Positions 35,326 through 44,456 of a stretch of DNA of 64,000 nt are shown here, piece by piece. Below the pieces are notes generated by a model. The model was not told the DNA's origin. It saw only the letters and a list, made by a program, of their open reading frames with translations, and made no database searches. How positions within the stretch are numbered: the stretch's first letter is position 1; every line of letters starts with the position of its first letter. The DNA lies in NCBI RefSeq assembly GCF_004136015.1, contig NZ_CP024866.1, positions 4,162,529 to 4,226,528 on the forward strand. Reading direction: 5' to 3'. Both the position numbers and the translations under genes were made by a program. Source of the stretch: Pseudomonas sp. ACM7 (lineage in GTDB: Bacteria > Pseudomonadota > Gammaproteobacteria > Pseudomonadales > Pseudomonadaceae).

Positions 35326-36222
35326 ATGATGGCAGCGTTACCTTCACTCGGGTTTGCCGGGGTCGGCCTGATGGGCTTGCCGATGTGCCGTCGACTGCTG
35401 GCAGCGGGTTATCCGCTGACGGTGTGGAACCGCAATCCAGCCAAGTGCGCGCCGCTGGTCGAGGCCGGTGCACGACAGGTCGCCACGCCGGCTGAGCTGT
35501 GTCAGCACGCTGACGTGGTGATGCTGTGCCTGGCGGACACCTCGGTGGTTCGCGAGGTGGTGTTTGGCCCGGCCGGGGTTGCGGAGGGTGGGAAAAGCGG
35601 TCAACTGCTGGTGGATTTTTCCAGCCTGGAACCTACCGCGACGCGGGAAATGGCGACAGCGCTGGTCAGCCAAACCGGCATGAGCTGGCTGGATGCACCC
35701 GTGTCCGGCGGAGTGGTCGGTGCCGAGGCCGGCAGCCTGGCGATCATGGTGGGCGGTGAAACGGCGGATCTTGAGCGCGTCAGGCCTGTGCTGTTGAGCC
35801 TCGGCCAGCGCGTGACCCACATGGGCGCCGTCGGAGCGGGGCAGGTGACCAAGGCTTGTAATCAGATGATCGTCGCCTGCAACGCGCTGGTGATCGCCGA
35901 AGTGGTGGCGTTGGCCGAGCGTTCCGGGGTCGACGCCCGTCTGATCGCCGAGGCGCTGGCCGGTGGTTTCGCCGATTCAAAGCCGTTGCAGATCCTGGGT
36001 CCGCAAATGGCCGACAGCCGTTTCGAACCGGTGAAATGGCATGTGCGCACGTTGCTCAAGGACCTCGATACCGCGGTGAAGTTTTCCCGTGAGCAAGGCT
36101 CGGCCACGCCGATCAGTGGACTGGCCGCACAATTGATGCGCCTGCATGGGAGCCAGGGATTCCTGGAAAAAGATCCGTCGACGCTAGTGCAGTTGTACCG
36201 CGAGCCAGACTCAAAGGGCTGA
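35326..36222 (+). CDS. NAD(P)-dependent beta-hydroxyacid dehydrogenase (3-hydroxyisobutyrate dehydrogenase family)
   Basis: The 298-residue protein has the family's Rossmann start LGFAGVGLMGLPMCRRLLAAG (GxGxMGxP) and the substrate-binding signature DAPVSGGVVGAEAGSL at about residues 125-140. The catalytic Lys lies in GAGQVTKACNQM at about residue 177. Family members oxidise 3-hydroxyisobutyrate or reduce tartronate semialdehyde. It has a perfect AAAGGAGG ribosome binding site. The 3' end overlaps the 3' end of the convergent nbdA-like gene by 110 bases. It corresponds by position to PA3312, from memory. Confidence 0.9.
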   Translation: MMAALPSLGFAGVGLMGLPMCRRLLAAGYPLTVWNRNPAKCAPLVEAGARQVATPAELCQHADVVMLCLADTSVVREVVFGPAGVAEGGKSGQLLVDFSSLEPTATREMATALVSQTGMSWLDAPVSGGVVGAEAGSLAIMVGGETADLERVRPVLLSLGQRVTHMGAVGAGQVTKACNQMIVACNALVIAEVVALAERSGVDARLIAEALAGGFADSKPLQILGPQMADSRFEPVKWHVRTLLKDLDTAVKFSREQGSATPISGLAAQLMRLHGSQGFLEKDPSTLVQLYREPDSKG

Positions 36223-38407
36223 CAGTGTGCGAGTGCTTGCGCTGGTTGATTTCGCTCAGCACGGGACGCAATTGCGCGAGCGGTACCGGACGACTGAGCA
36301 AGTAGCCCTGCACGAAGTCGCAGCCGTTACGCTCCAGAAACTCGTATTGTTCAAGGGTTTCGACGCCTTCGGTCACCACCTGCAAATGCAGCGTGTGGGC
36401 CATGACGATGATCGCTTGAACGATTTCCATGTCCTGGGTGGCCTTGGGAATGTCCTGAATGAACGAGCGGTCGATCTTCAGCGTATTGAGTGGTAGGCGC
36501 TTGAGGTAGGCCAGAGAGGAATAACCGGTGCCGAAGTCGTCAATCGACAGCGAAACGCCGAGGGCGCGAATCTGGCGCAGCAACACCGCCGTGTTGGCGA
36601 TGTTGCCCATCAAGGCGTTCTCGGTCACTTCCAGTTCCAGCCGCTGCGGCGCCACTCCGGCGCGCCGCAGTGCCTGTTCGATTTCATCGGCCAATTCTTC
36701 GCGCGCCAGGTTCAGGGGCGAGCAGTTCACGGCGATGTGGAGTTCTTCGCAACCCTGACGCGACAACTCGCCCAGATCCTCACAGGCTTTGCGCAGGACC
36801 CAGTGGTCCAGTTCGGCGATCAGGCCGTTGGCCTCGGCGATGGCAATGAACCGGTCCGGTGCCAGCAGTCCGTGAACCGGATGTTGCCAGCGGATCAGCG
36901 CTTCAAGCTTGCTGACTTGGCCGGTTTTCAGGTCGTAGATCGGTTGGTAATAGAGCATCAGCCCGGTGTTTTCGCGCAGGGCGTGGCGCAGTTCTTCTTC
37001 GAGTTGCAGTTCCAGCGTTGCGCGGGTTTTCAGGTCTTCGCTGAAGAAATTCAGGCCATTGCGTCCGCTGTCCTTGGACTGATACAGCGCCAGGTCAGCG
37101 TTTTTCAGCAACTCTTCACAGGTCTTGCCATCTTGCGGAAACAAGCTGATGCCGATACTGGTGGTCATGACCATGCGCCGCCCGGACAGCTCGATGGACT
37201 CCTTCATTTTCGCCATGATGCGCTGGGCCATGTGCCGCGCTTCCTCACGATCATGCAGGCCGATGAGGATGCAAAACTCGTCGCCTCCGAAGCGCGCAAC
37301 CACATCGTCGTGGCTGCGCACCGAACACTTTATGTGGTTGGCCAGGACTTTGAGCAATTCGTCGCCGGCATCATGGCCGAGGCTGTCGTTGATTCGCTTG
37401 AAATGGTCGATGTCCAGGAACAGCACCGCCAGCATGCCGCCTTCGTTGGTTTTCTCGATTAGTTTCTCGGCAAAAATCTGGTTGAAGCCACGGCGGTTGA
37501 TCAGGTTGGTCAGGGGGTCGTAGTGCGCCACCTGTTGTAATGACATCCTCGCCTGGTCCAGTTGACTGAGCAGGGCGTTGACCCGCTGCAAGTCGCACTC
37601 CTTGTTTTGCAGCTTCTTGTCGGCCAGTGCTGCGCTGATGCTGCTGCCGATGATCAGCAGCGTCATGATCGCCACCGTCAGACCCAGTTGCAGATGATTG
37701 TTTACGCCGGGCAGCGGCTGGAGGCTGTCGGCGGGCAGCACCAGATGGAAGGCGGCCATGCCGGTGAAGTGCATGCTGATGATGCCCGCCCCGAGCACCA
37801 GACTGGCGCTGTATTTGAGCAGTTGGTGGAACAGACCGGTGCCGTCGCGCAGATGACTTGATATCAGCAGGGCTGCAAGGCTGGCACCGATGGCGATCAC
37901 AATGGAGAGGGCGAATAGCGCTGGTTGGTAATAGGCCATCGCACTCGAACGCATGGCGGTCATGCCCACGTAATGCATGGTGGCAATGCCCAGGCCAATG
38001 CAGATCGAAGCCTGGAGATATTGCCAAAAACTCAGGCGGGGATGACTGAGAGCATGCATGGCCAGCCACGAGGCGAGCAGGGCGATCAACAGAGAAAGAA
38101 GGGTGATGGGCAATTCATATTGAATGTCGATCGGAGCCTGAAACGCTAGCATGCCAATGAAGTGCATGGCCCAGATCCCGCCCGCCAGGCAACCGGCGCC
38201 TACCCAGCGCCAGAGCCGCTGCGAGGCGGGTTTTTCCACGTGACCGACCCGTTCGGCCATGTCCAATGTGGCAAAGCTGCCGACACAGGCGACCAAATAC
38301 GCCAGCAGTACCAGAAAAGGGTCATTTGTGCAGTTGAGTATTACCTGGCCGTTCGCCGTCAGCTCGGTAATGAAATGCAAACCAAGCCACTCCATAGCAT
38401 GCCCCAT
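36113..38407 (-). CDS. nbdA: MHYT-GGDEF-EAL membrane protein (NbdA-like cyclic-di-GMP enzyme)
   Basis: The 764-residue protein has an N-terminal MHYT sensor with seven membrane helices and three MHYT-like motifs (MHFIGM at 81, MHYVGM at 144, MHFTGM at 212). A GGDEF domain follows with intact RFGGDEF at 372-378, then an EAL domain with LEALIRW at 501-507 and IDDFGTGYSS near 610. Both catalytic signatures are present. MHYT domains are thought to sense NO, CO or O2 through copper. The identity with nbdA rests on its place between a PA3312-like gene and rapA. Several starts are possible; ATG at 38407, preceded by AGGA, fits best. Confidence 0.85.
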   Translation of the reverse strand: MGHAMEWLGLHFITELTANGQVILNCTNDPFLVLLAYLVACVGSFATLDMAERVGHVEKPASQRLWRWVGAGCLAGGIWAMHFIGMLAFQAPIDIQYELPITLLSLLIALLASWLAMHALSHPRLSFWQYLQASICIGLGIATMHYVGMTAMRSSAMAYYQPALFALSIVIAIGASLAALLISSHLRDGTGLFHQLLKYSASLVLGAGIISMHFTGMAAFHLVLPADSLQPLPGVNNHLQLGLTVAIMTLLIIGSSISAALADKKLQNKECDLQRVNALLSQLDQARMSLQQVAHYDPLTNLINRRGFNQIFAEKLIEKTNEGGMLAVLFLDIDHFKRINDSLGHDAGDELLKVLANHIKCSVRSHDDVVARFGGDEFCILIGLHDREEARHMAQRIMAKMKESIELSGRRMVMTTSIGISLFPQDGKTCEELLKNADLALYQSKDSGRNGLNFFSEDLKTRATLELQLEEELRHALRENTGLMLYYQPIYDLKTGQVSKLEALIRWQHPVHGLLAPDRFIAIAEANGLIAELDHWVLRKACEDLGELSRQGCEELHIAVNCSPLNLAREELADEIEQALRRAGVAPQRLELEVTENALMGNIANTAVLLRQIRALGVSLSIDDFGTGYSSLAYLKRLPLNTLKIDRSFIQDIPKATQDMEIVQAIIVMAHTLHLQVVTEGVETLEQYEFLERNGCDFVQGYLLSRPVPLAQLRPVLSEINQRKHSHTVSPLSLARGTTALASTDLFPGIPGSHAGASIVRPVH

Positions 38408-38659
38408 TGTCATCCTGGCTGGCGCCATGAACGCTGGCGAATGCTTTGGAGTATAGAAGGCATGTTTAGAGTGCAAACGATAGTGGCACATCGGCCCTAA
38501 CCATTTTGGAATCAGCATTAGAGCGTTTGGAAATAAAAGTTGTATCAGCTGCGACATCCTCCATGGGCGGATATCAGCTTTACAAATAATGACAGACAGC
38601 TCTGGCGGGCCTGACTAGATTGCAGGTTCCGGGCTCGGATGCGTTGGCAGTGAAGCCCC

Positions 38660-38670
38660 AATAACAATAA
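38660..38670 (+). promoter_or_regulatory. A-rich Hfq/Crc-type site before the spinster-family MFS gene
   Basis: AATAACAATAA contains the AAnAAnAA consensus, 13 bases upstream of the ATG and overlapping the translation initiation region. In Pseudomonas such sites are bound by Hfq with Crc during catabolite repression. Confidence 0.6.
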
Positions 38671-38683
38671 AAGAGACGGACCC

Positions 38684-40033
38684 ATGCAGAACTCGACCCA
38701 AGCGGCGAATGCCTGGCGCATTCTGTTCCTGCTGTTCCTGGCGAACCTGTTCAACTTCTTCGATCGCACCATTCCGGCCATCATCATCGAACCGATACGC
38801 ATGGAATGGCACCTCAGCGACTTTCAGCTGGGGATCATCGGTACTGCATTCACCCTCGTTTATGCCATTGCCGGCCTGCCTCTCGGACGGATGGCCGATA
38901 CCGGTTCACGCAGTAAATTGATGGGCTGGGGCCTGGCGGCGTGGAGCGGGCTGACAGCGGTCAACGGACTGGTGGGGAGTTTCTGGGCTTTCCTGATCGT
39001 GCGCATGGGCATCGGCATCGGTGAAGCCAGTTACGCACCGGCCGCCAACTCGCTGATCGGCGACCTGTTCCCGGCCCACCGTCGGGCGCGGGCGATGGGT
39101 ATCTTCATGCTGGGGCTGCCGTTGGGGTTGCTGTTGGCGTTCTTCACCATCGGCGCGATGGTCAAGGCGTTCGACAGCTGGCGCGCGCCGTTCTTTATCG
39201 CGGCAGTGCCGGGGCTGATCCTGGCGGTCTTCATGTTCTTTATCAAGGAACCGAAACGCGGCGCCGCAGAGAGTGTGCAAGTCTCGCAGGAGCGCGTAGA
39301 CCGGCCGATCCGTCGGGTGCTGGCGGTGCCGACTTTCCTGTGGCTGGTGATGGCGGGGCTGTGCTTCAACTTCGCCACGTATGCCTGCAACTCGTTTCTG
39401 GTGCCGATGCTGCAGCGCTATTTCCTGATGCCGCTGCAGGAAGCGGCAGTGGCGACCGGGGTGATCGTCGGCGTGACCGGGTTGTTCGGCCTGACACTGG
39501 GCGGTTGGGTGGCTGACAAGATTCACCAGCGGGTGGCCAATGGGCGACTGCTGTTTGCCGCGTTCAGCTTGATCATCTCGACCTTGTGCACCGCTTGGGC
39601 GCTGCATTCCGGGCGGATCGAGATCGGGGTATTTGTGGCGGTGTTCAGTGTGGGCTGGTTGTTTGCCTACAACTTCTACACCTGCGTTTATACCGCCATT
39701 CAGGACGTAGTCGAGCCGCGCTTGCGGGCCACGGCCATGGCGCTGTTCTTTGCCGGATTGTATTTGCTGGGTGGCGGTTTGGGGCCGGTGGTGGTGGGTG
39801 CATTGTCCGACCACTTTGCGCATACGGCGATGCTCTCGGCCGGTGCTGAACAGATGACCGAGGCGTTCAAGGCTGTCGGCTTGCATGACGCGATGTATTT
39901 GATCCCGGTGGCGCTATTTTTCACCATGGTGTTTCTGTTCCTGGCTTCACGGTGTTTTGTGCGTGATGCCAAGCGGATGAAGGAAGGGTTGGTGGCGGTG
40001 GTTGAGCCTGTGGGGGCTGCGGTGACTGCATGA
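38684..40033 (+). CDS. MFS transporter, spinster-like family
   Basis: The 449-residue protein has twelve predicted membrane helices. The first helix NLFNFFDRTIPAIIIEPI matches the spinster pattern (FxDR near the end of helix 1). GLPLGRMADTGSRSKLMGWG is the MFS loop 2-3 motif, and ASYAPAANSLIGDLFPAHRRARAMG is another conserved block. Bacterial spinster-like carriers are often annotated for aromatic acids or sugar derivatives; the substrate here is unknown. GAGACGG lies before the ATG, and an A-rich Hfq/Crc-type motif lies just upstream. Confidence 0.88.
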   Translation: MQNSTQAANAWRILFLLFLANLFNFFDRTIPAIIIEPIRMEWHLSDFQLGIIGTAFTLVYAIAGLPLGRMADTGSRSKLMGWGLAAWSGLTAVNGLVGSFWAFLIVRMGIGIGEASYAPAANSLIGDLFPAHRRARAMGIFMLGLPLGLLLAFFTIGAMVKAFDSWRAPFFIAAVPGLILAVFMFFIKEPKRGAAESVQVSQERVDRPIRRVLAVPTFLWLVMAGLCFNFATYACNSFLVPMLQRYFLMPLQEAAVATGVIVGVTGLFGLTLGGWVADKIHQRVANGRLLFAAFSLIISTLCTAWALHSGRIEIGVFVAVFSVGWLFAYNFYTCVYTAIQDVVEPRLRATAMALFFAGLYLLGGGLGPVVVGALSDHFAHTAMLSAGAEQMTEAFKAVGLHDAMYLIPVALFFTMVFLFLASRCFVRDAKRMKEGLVAVVEPVGAAVTA

Positions 40034-40038
40034 TAGCC

Positions 40039-40122
40039 TTCGCGAGCAAGCCCGCTCCCACAGTTGACCGAGTTCATTCAGGAGAAATGCGGTCGAATGT
40101 GGGAGCGGGCTTGCTCGCGAAG
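40039..40122. repeat. REP-type inverted repeat pair
   Basis: TTCGCGAGCAAGCCCGCTCC and, inverted, GTGGGAGCGGGCTTGCTCGC surround a loop with GACCGAGTTCATT. It lies between convergent genes. Confidence 0.9.
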
Positions 40123-40159
40123 AGGCCATCAGCAGCACAGCAACAATCAAGTAGACAAA

Positions 40160-40187
40160 AAAAGGCCCGCATCGCTGCGGGCCTTTT
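40160..40187 (-). terminator. Intrinsic terminator of rapA
   Basis: AAAAGGCCCGC and GCGGGCCTTTT form an 11-bp stem with loop ATCGCT. T- and A-rich flanks allow function in both directions. Confidence 0.92.
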
Positions 40188-40212
40188 GTTTTAGCGGGGT
40201 AGAGCAGGGGAA

Positions 40213-43059
40213 TTAACCCGCCACCAACACCCGAATCGCTTCCAGTCGCAGCGCAGCCTTGTCGAGCATGGCCAGGCCTTGCTCGCGTTGTTTGCGCAAG
40301 GCAACCAGTTCGCTGTCACGCACGGTCGGGTTGACCGCTTGCAGCGCGGTCAGGCGCGCCAGTTCTTCGTCGGTGTCGGCGGCCAGACGACGCTGCGCCT
40401 CAGCCACGCGCTCGGCGTGACGCGGGAAGATCTTCTCTTCGCCGGCGTTGATCCGTGGCGTCAGTTGATCACGCTGGGCCTGGATGAACTTGTTAGCGCT
40501 GGCACGCGGCACGCTTTCCAGCTGATCGTTAAGAGTTTCGAACGACACACGGGCCGACAGGTCGTTGCCATTGGCATCGAGCAGGCAGCGCAGGGCGGCC
40601 GGTGGCAGGTAACGGCCCAGTTGCAGCGAGCGCGGGGCAACCACTTCACTGACGTAAAGCAGTTCCAGCAACACGGTGCCAGGTTTCAACGCCTTGTTCT
40701 TGATCAGCGCCACGGCGGTGTTGCCCATGGAGCCGGACAAGACCAGATCCATGCCGCCCTGAACCATCGGGTGTTCCCAGGTGATGAACTGCATGTCTTC
40801 GCGAGACAGCGCCTGGTTGCGGTCGTACGTGATGGTCACGCCTTCGTCGTCGCCCAGCGGGAAGCTGGCGTCGAGCATTTTTTCGCTCGGCTTGAGGATC
40901 AGCGCGTTTTCAGAGTGGTCTTCGCTGTCGATGCCGAAGGCGTCGAACAGGGTTTCCATGTAGATCGGCAGGGCGAATTGATCGTCTTGTTCGAGGATGT
41001 CCTCGACCAGCGCATCACCTTCGCCAGCGCCGCCGGAGTTGAGTTCCAGCAAACGGTCGCGGCCGGTGTGCAGCTCGGCTTCCAGACGCTCGCGCTCGGC
41101 GCGGGCCTCGTCGATCAGTGCTTGCCACTCGCCGTCATCGGCGTTTTCCAGCAGCGGCAGCAGGCGCGGGCCGAACTGATGCTGCAAGGCATTGCCGGTT
41201 GGGCAGGTGTTGAGGAACGCGTTCAGCGCTTCGTGATACCACTGGAACAGACGCTCTTGCGGGCTGGTTTCCAGGTACGGCACGTGCAGTTCGATGATGT
41301 GCTTCTGGCCGATCCGGTCCAGACGACCGATACGCTGCTCGAGCAGGTCCGGGTGCGAGGGCAGATCGAACAGCACCAGGTGGTGCGAGAACTGGAAGTT
41401 ACGACCTTCACTGCCGATTTCCGAGCAGATCAGCACTTGCGCGCCAAATTCTTCGTCGGCGAAGTAGGCGGCGGCGCGGTCACGCTCGAGGATGTTCATG
41501 CCTTCGTGGAAAACCGTGGCTGGAATGCCGGAACGCACGCGCAGGGCGTCTTCCAGGTCCATGGCGGTTTCAGCGTGGGCGCAGATCACCAGCACTTTGG
41601 TGCGCTTGAGCATCTTCAGCGTGTCGATCAGCCACTCGACGCGCGGGTCGAATTTCCACCAGCGTTCTTCTTCGTTGGCGTCCGGCTGGGCCTGGAAGCT
41701 GACTTCCGGGTACAGCTCGGCGTGATCGCCCAACGGCAGTTCGAGGTATTCGTCGGGGCATGGCAGCGGGTACGGATGCAGCTTGCGCTCCGGGAAACCC
41801 TGCACGGCGGCGCGGGTGTTGCGGAACAGCACGCGGCCGGTGCCGTGGCGGTCGAGCAGTTCGCGGACCAGGCGGGCGCTGGCTTCGGTGTCGCCATCGT
41901 TGACCGCAGTCAGCAAGGCTTCGCCTTCGTTACCGAGGAACCCGTGGATGGTTTTGTGCGCTTCAGGCGACAGGCGCCCCTTGTCCAGCAACTCCTGGAC
42001 GGCTTCGGCCACCGGGCGATAGTTTTCGCTCTCGGCGCGGAAGGCGTGCAGGTCATGGAAACGGTTCGGGTCAAGCAGGCGCAGACGCGCAAAGTGGCTG
42101 TCCTGGCCCAGTTGTTCCGGGGTCGCAGTCAGCAGCAGGACGCCGGGAATGACTTCGGCCAGTTGCTCAACCAGCGAGTATTCCGGGCTGGCCTTGTCTT
42201 CGTGCCACACCAGGTGGTGGGCTTCGTCGACGACCATCATGTCCCAACCGGCGGCGAACAGCGCGTCCTGGGCCTTCTCGTCTTCTACCAGCCACTCGAG
42301 TGCAACCAGCGCGAGCTGGGTGTCTTCGAACGGGTTGGCGGCATCGCTTTCGATGAAGCGTTCTTCGTCGAACAGTGCGACTTGCAGGTTGAAGCGGCGG
42401 CGCATCTCCACCAGCCACTGGTGCTGCAGGTTCTCCGGAACCAGGATCAGCACGCGGTTGGCGCGGCCCGAGAGCAGTTGGCGATGGATCACCAGACCGG
42501 CTTCGATGGTTTTACCCAGACCCACTTCGTCTGCCAGCAAAACCCGCGGCGCAATGCGGTCGGCGACTTCACGGGCGATGTGCAGCTGGTGCGCTATCGG
42601 TTGCGCACGCACGCCACCGAGGCCCCAAAGCGCGGACTGCAACTGGCGGCTGGTGTGTTCCAGGGTGTTGTATCGCAGGGAGAACCAGGCCAGCGGGTCG
42701 ATCTGCCCGGCGAACAAACGATCGCTGGCCAGACGGAACTGAATGAAGTTCGACAGTTGGGTTTCCGGCAGGGTAACCACTTCGTTTTGCCCGTTGAGGC
42801 CGTGGTAAACCAGCAGGCCGTCGACGTCGTCGACTTCTTGTACGGTCAGTTTCCAGCCTTCGAAGTGAGTGATCGAGTCACCCGGCGAAAACCGCACGCG
42901 GGTGAGGGGCGCATTCCGTAGCGCGTACTGGCGAGTCTCGCCAGTGGCCGGGTAGAGCACGGTCAACAAGCGGCCGTCCTGTGCCAGAACGGTGCCTAAA
43001 CCCAGCTCGGCTTCGCTGTCACTGATCCAGCGTTGCCCCGGTTGATACTGCTGCGCCAT
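40213..43059 (-). CDS. rapA: RNA polymerase-associated ATP-dependent protein RapA (HepA)
   Basis: The 948-residue SWI2/SNF2 protein starts with the RapA N-terminal Tudor-like domain ([20 protein letters not shown]). It has Walker [16 protein letters not shown] at about residues 170-184, the DEAH box [11 protein letters not shown] at about 280, and the C-terminal helicase motif [13 protein letters not shown] near 590. RapA binds core RNA polymerase and helps recycle it after transcription. E. coli RapA has 968 residues. It is monocistronic, terminated by a strong hairpin. Confidence 0.97.
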   Translation of the reverse strand: MAQQYQPGQRWISDSEAELGLGTVLAQDGRLLTVLYPATGETRQYALRNAPLTRVRFSPGDSITHFEGWKLTVQEVDDVDGLLVYHGLNGQNEVVTLPETQLSNFIQFRLASDRLFAGQIDPLAWFSLRYNTLEHTSRQLQSALWGLGGVRAQPIAHQLHIAREVADRIAPRVLLADEVGLGKTIEAGLVIHRQLLSGRANRVLILVPENLQHQWLVEMRRRFNLQVALFDEERFIESDAANPFEDTQLALVALEWLVEDEKAQDALFAAGWDMMVVDEAHHLVWHEDKASPEYSLVEQLAEVIPGVLLLTATPEQLGQDSHFARLRLLDPNRFHDLHAFRAESENYRPVAEAVQELLDKGRLSPEAHKTIHGFLGNEGEALLTAVNDGDTEASARLVRELLDRHGTGRVLFRNTRAAVQGFPERKLHPYPLPCPDEYLELPLGDHAELYPEVSFQAQPDANEEERWWKFDPRVEWLIDTLKMLKRTKVLVICAHAETAMDLEDALRVRSGIPATVFHEGMNILERDRAAAYFADEEFGAQVLICSEIGSEGRNFQFSHHLVLFDLPSHPDLLEQRIGRLDRIGQKHIIELHVPYLETSPQERLFQWYHEALNAFLNTCPTGNALQHQFGPRLLPLLENADDGEWQALIDEARAERERLEAELHTGRDRLLELNSGGAGEGDALVEDILEQDDQFALPIYMETLFDAFGIDSEDHSENALILKPSEKMLDASFPLGDDEGVTITYDRNQALSREDMQFITWEHPMVQGGMDLVLSGSMGNTAVALIKNKALKPGTVLLELLYVSEVVAPRSLQLGRYLPPAALRCLLDANGNDLSARVSFETLNDQLESVPRASANKFIQAQRDQLTPRINAGEEKIFPRHAERVAEAQRRLAADTDEELARLTALQAVNPTVRDSELVALRKQREQGLAMLDKAALRLEAIRVLVAG

Positions 43060-43135
43060 GCTGCCTGACTCCCACCTTGAAAAAGCGGGCTATCTTAACG
43101 GAATCGGCCCTCCAGACCAAAAGGTTTACGGCATA

Positions 43136-43225
43136 GAAGCTGCCGAAGGCTGCGATCTTTTGATCTTGGGGAACGCTTGAATTCTATGTTGTCCGATAAA
43201 GATCGCAGCCTGCGGTAGCTCCTAC
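43136..43225. repeat. Palindromic intergenic repeat, 'GATCGCAGCC' family
   Basis: GAAGCTGCCGAAGGCTGCGA and, inverted, AGATCGCAGCCTGCGGTAGC surround about 40 bases. It lies upstream of rapA, between divergent genes. Confidence 0.85.
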
Positions 43226-43311
43226 AAGTGCCAAACGGGTCACAGTTTGCGACCGATGGCTCAAGTCGGCATCCCCGCAGCCGACAGACTGCTGACAGGA
43301 GACTAATAATT

Positions 43312-43653
43312 ATGCTTCCACCGATGCTCCCCTTGAGTGCCGTGCCAATCACCTCACAGCAGGATCCGATTCGCCAGCGGCCAGATATTCCCCCCGTGGT
43401 GCCGGTGCAGGAAAGCTCCAACGAAAGCACCATTGACCTGCAACAGCGCGATCCGGAAGAGGCGGCGTTTCAGCTGCGCGAGGAACAGCGCCGCAAGCAG
43501 GAACAGCAAAGGCGCCGCCGCGAAGCGGATGAAGATCCCGAAGAGCACCTGGCGATTCCCGGTGACGAGCTCAATGCCGACAATACCGTACCAGTGGCGC
43601 CATTGATGGAAGATCAGCCACGGCAGGGTTTGTGGGTCGATATCCAGATTTGA
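43312..43653 (+). CDS. Pseudomonas protein of unknown function with charged coiled-coil segment
   Basis: The 113-residue protein begins with a Pro-rich N-terminus (MLPPMLPLSAVPITSQQ). A central part very rich in Glu, Arg and Gln (EEAAFQLREEQRRKQEQQRR) is likely a coiled coil, and an acidic C-terminus ends in LWVDIQI. There is no signal peptide or membrane helix, and I do not recognise a named family. AGGAG lies before the ATG. It sits upstream of rapA in the divergent orientation, followed by another small gene in the same direction 100 bases later. Confidence 0.75.
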   Translation: MLPPMLPLSAVPITSQQDPIRQRPDIPPVVPVQESSNESTIDLQQRDPEEAAFQLREEQRRKQEQQRRRREADEDPEEHLAIPGDELNADNTVPVAPLMEDQPRQGLWVDIQI

Positions 43654-43753
43654 GGTCACGGCTGGTCAGCGCTGCCATCAGACCGCATCATTGGCACATC
43701 CTTGCCTGCAAATGCGGCAACTGAATTTCATTCCAAGCGATGCACTGAGCACC

Positions 43754-43915
43754 ATGAGCCAAGACGACAAGCTGATCGACCTCAACGCCGAACGCGCCAA
43801 GCGGGTTCATGACCTTAATGAAAAGCGCCTGAACGAAGTGCGCCAGGCATTCGAGCACGCCATGCCGTTGGGTAAAGCGAAGAAGAAGCCGAAGAACAAA
43901 CCGAAAAAGCGTTGA
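43754..43915 (+). CDS. Small basic protein, unknown function
   Basis: The 53-residue protein starts MSQDDKLIDLNAERAKRVHDLN and ends in a strongly basic KKKPKNKPKKR tail. The N-terminal half is a predicted amphipathic helix. The ribosome binding site is weak, and an in-frame ATG at 43712 is an alternative that would add 14 residues. The sequence resembles a conserved hypothetical gene near rapA in other pseudomonads, from memory; the basic tail suggests nucleic acid contact, which is inference only. Confidence 0.65.
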   Translation: MSQDDKLIDLNAERAKRVHDLNEKRLNEVRQAFEHAMPLGKAKKKPKNKPKKR

Positions 43916-43980
43916 AACACCCTGCATCGGTTGATGCAGGTCAGTTATTTCCCCTCCTTTACGCCCAGTCTCGGGCGACA

Positions 43981-43994
43981 TTGATCCCGGTCAA
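43981..43994 (+). promoter_or_regulatory. Anr/FNR box upstream of the ccoM-like gene
   Basis: TTGATCCCGGTCAA matches TTGAT-N4-ATCAA at nine of ten positions. Its centre (43987.5) lies 41.5 bases before a start site expected at about 44029 from a -10-like TTAACT/TAACTT at 44016-44022. This is the class II FNR activator position. Confidence 0.75.
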
Positions 43995-44059
43995 TTTCTT
44001 CTCCTGCCTGATTGGTTAACTTAGCCCCATCGCAACAAGGCAAGTGCAGGAGGCCAGTC

Positions 44060-44173
44060 ATGTTTTTCGACAACGTGGTGATCGCCGGAGTGCTGACAGT
44101 CGGCCTCATGGTTCTGTTTTTTGCAGGGTTTGGATTTTTTATCTGGAAGGATTCGCATAAGCGCAAACCGTAG
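44060..44173 (+). CDS. ccoM: 37-residue single-span membrane protein, probable cbb3 oxidase subunit CcoM
   Basis: The ORF encodes MFFDNVVIAGVLTVGLMVLF followed by FAGFGFFIWKDSHKRKP: a short acidic N-terminus, one transmembrane helix and a basic C-terminus. An AGGAGG ribosome binding site lies eight bases before the ATG. The length and pattern agree with CcoM, the small subunit found in the P. stutzeri cbb3 cytochrome oxidase structure; I compare from memory. The upstream Anr/FNR box fits a gene for low-oxygen respiration. It is monocistronic and has its own terminator. Confidence 0.75.
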   Translation: MFFDNVVIAGVLTVGLMVLFFAGFGFFIWKDSHKRKP

Positions 44174-44208
44174 GTCTTTCTGGAAGCAATGAGCACGCAA
44201 GGCATTTT

Positions 44209-44235
44209 GGGCAACTTCGGTTGCCCTTTTTTTTT
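44209..44235 (+). terminator. Intrinsic terminator of the ccoM-like gene
   Basis: GGGCAA and TTGCCC pair around a CTTCGG loop, followed by nine T. Confidence 0.95.
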
Positions 44236-44270
44236 GCGTGCGAAAATCTGTCGGATGTACATAGAACTAC

Positions 44271-44375
44271 TGTGGGAGCGGGCTTGCTCGCGAAGGCGGC
44301 TTGGCAGCCAATATAGATGTTGAATGTTATGGCCTCTTCGCGAGCAAGTCGGATCGCCGCACCGCCGCTCCCACA
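44271..44375. repeat. Hybrid REP pair: one normal arm, one arm with the inserted segment
   Basis: The left arm CTGTGGGAGCGGGCTTGCTC is of the common type. The right arm starts TTCGCGAGCAAG, then has TCGGATCGCCGCACCG, and ends CCGCTCCCACAG. The extra segment resembles that of the perfect inverted repeat at 32792-32905. Confidence 0.85.
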
Positions 44376-44406
44376 GTTGATCGGTGGTGTAGCGAAGATT
44401 GCGGCA

Positions 44407-44442
44407 TAAAAAAGGCGCGAACCTCACGGAACGCGCCTTTTT
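44407..44442 (-). terminator. Intrinsic terminator of pitA (probably bidirectional)
   Basis: AAAAAAGGCGCG and CGCGCCTTTTTT form a stem around ACCTCACGG-like loop sequence, directly downstream of the pitA stop. Confidence 0.9.
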
Positions 44443-44456
44443 TGTGCGGCTATGTA

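Noticed and set aside
40279..42921. 880-codon frame antisense to rapA
   Set aside because: No domain, overlaps a definite gene over its whole length.
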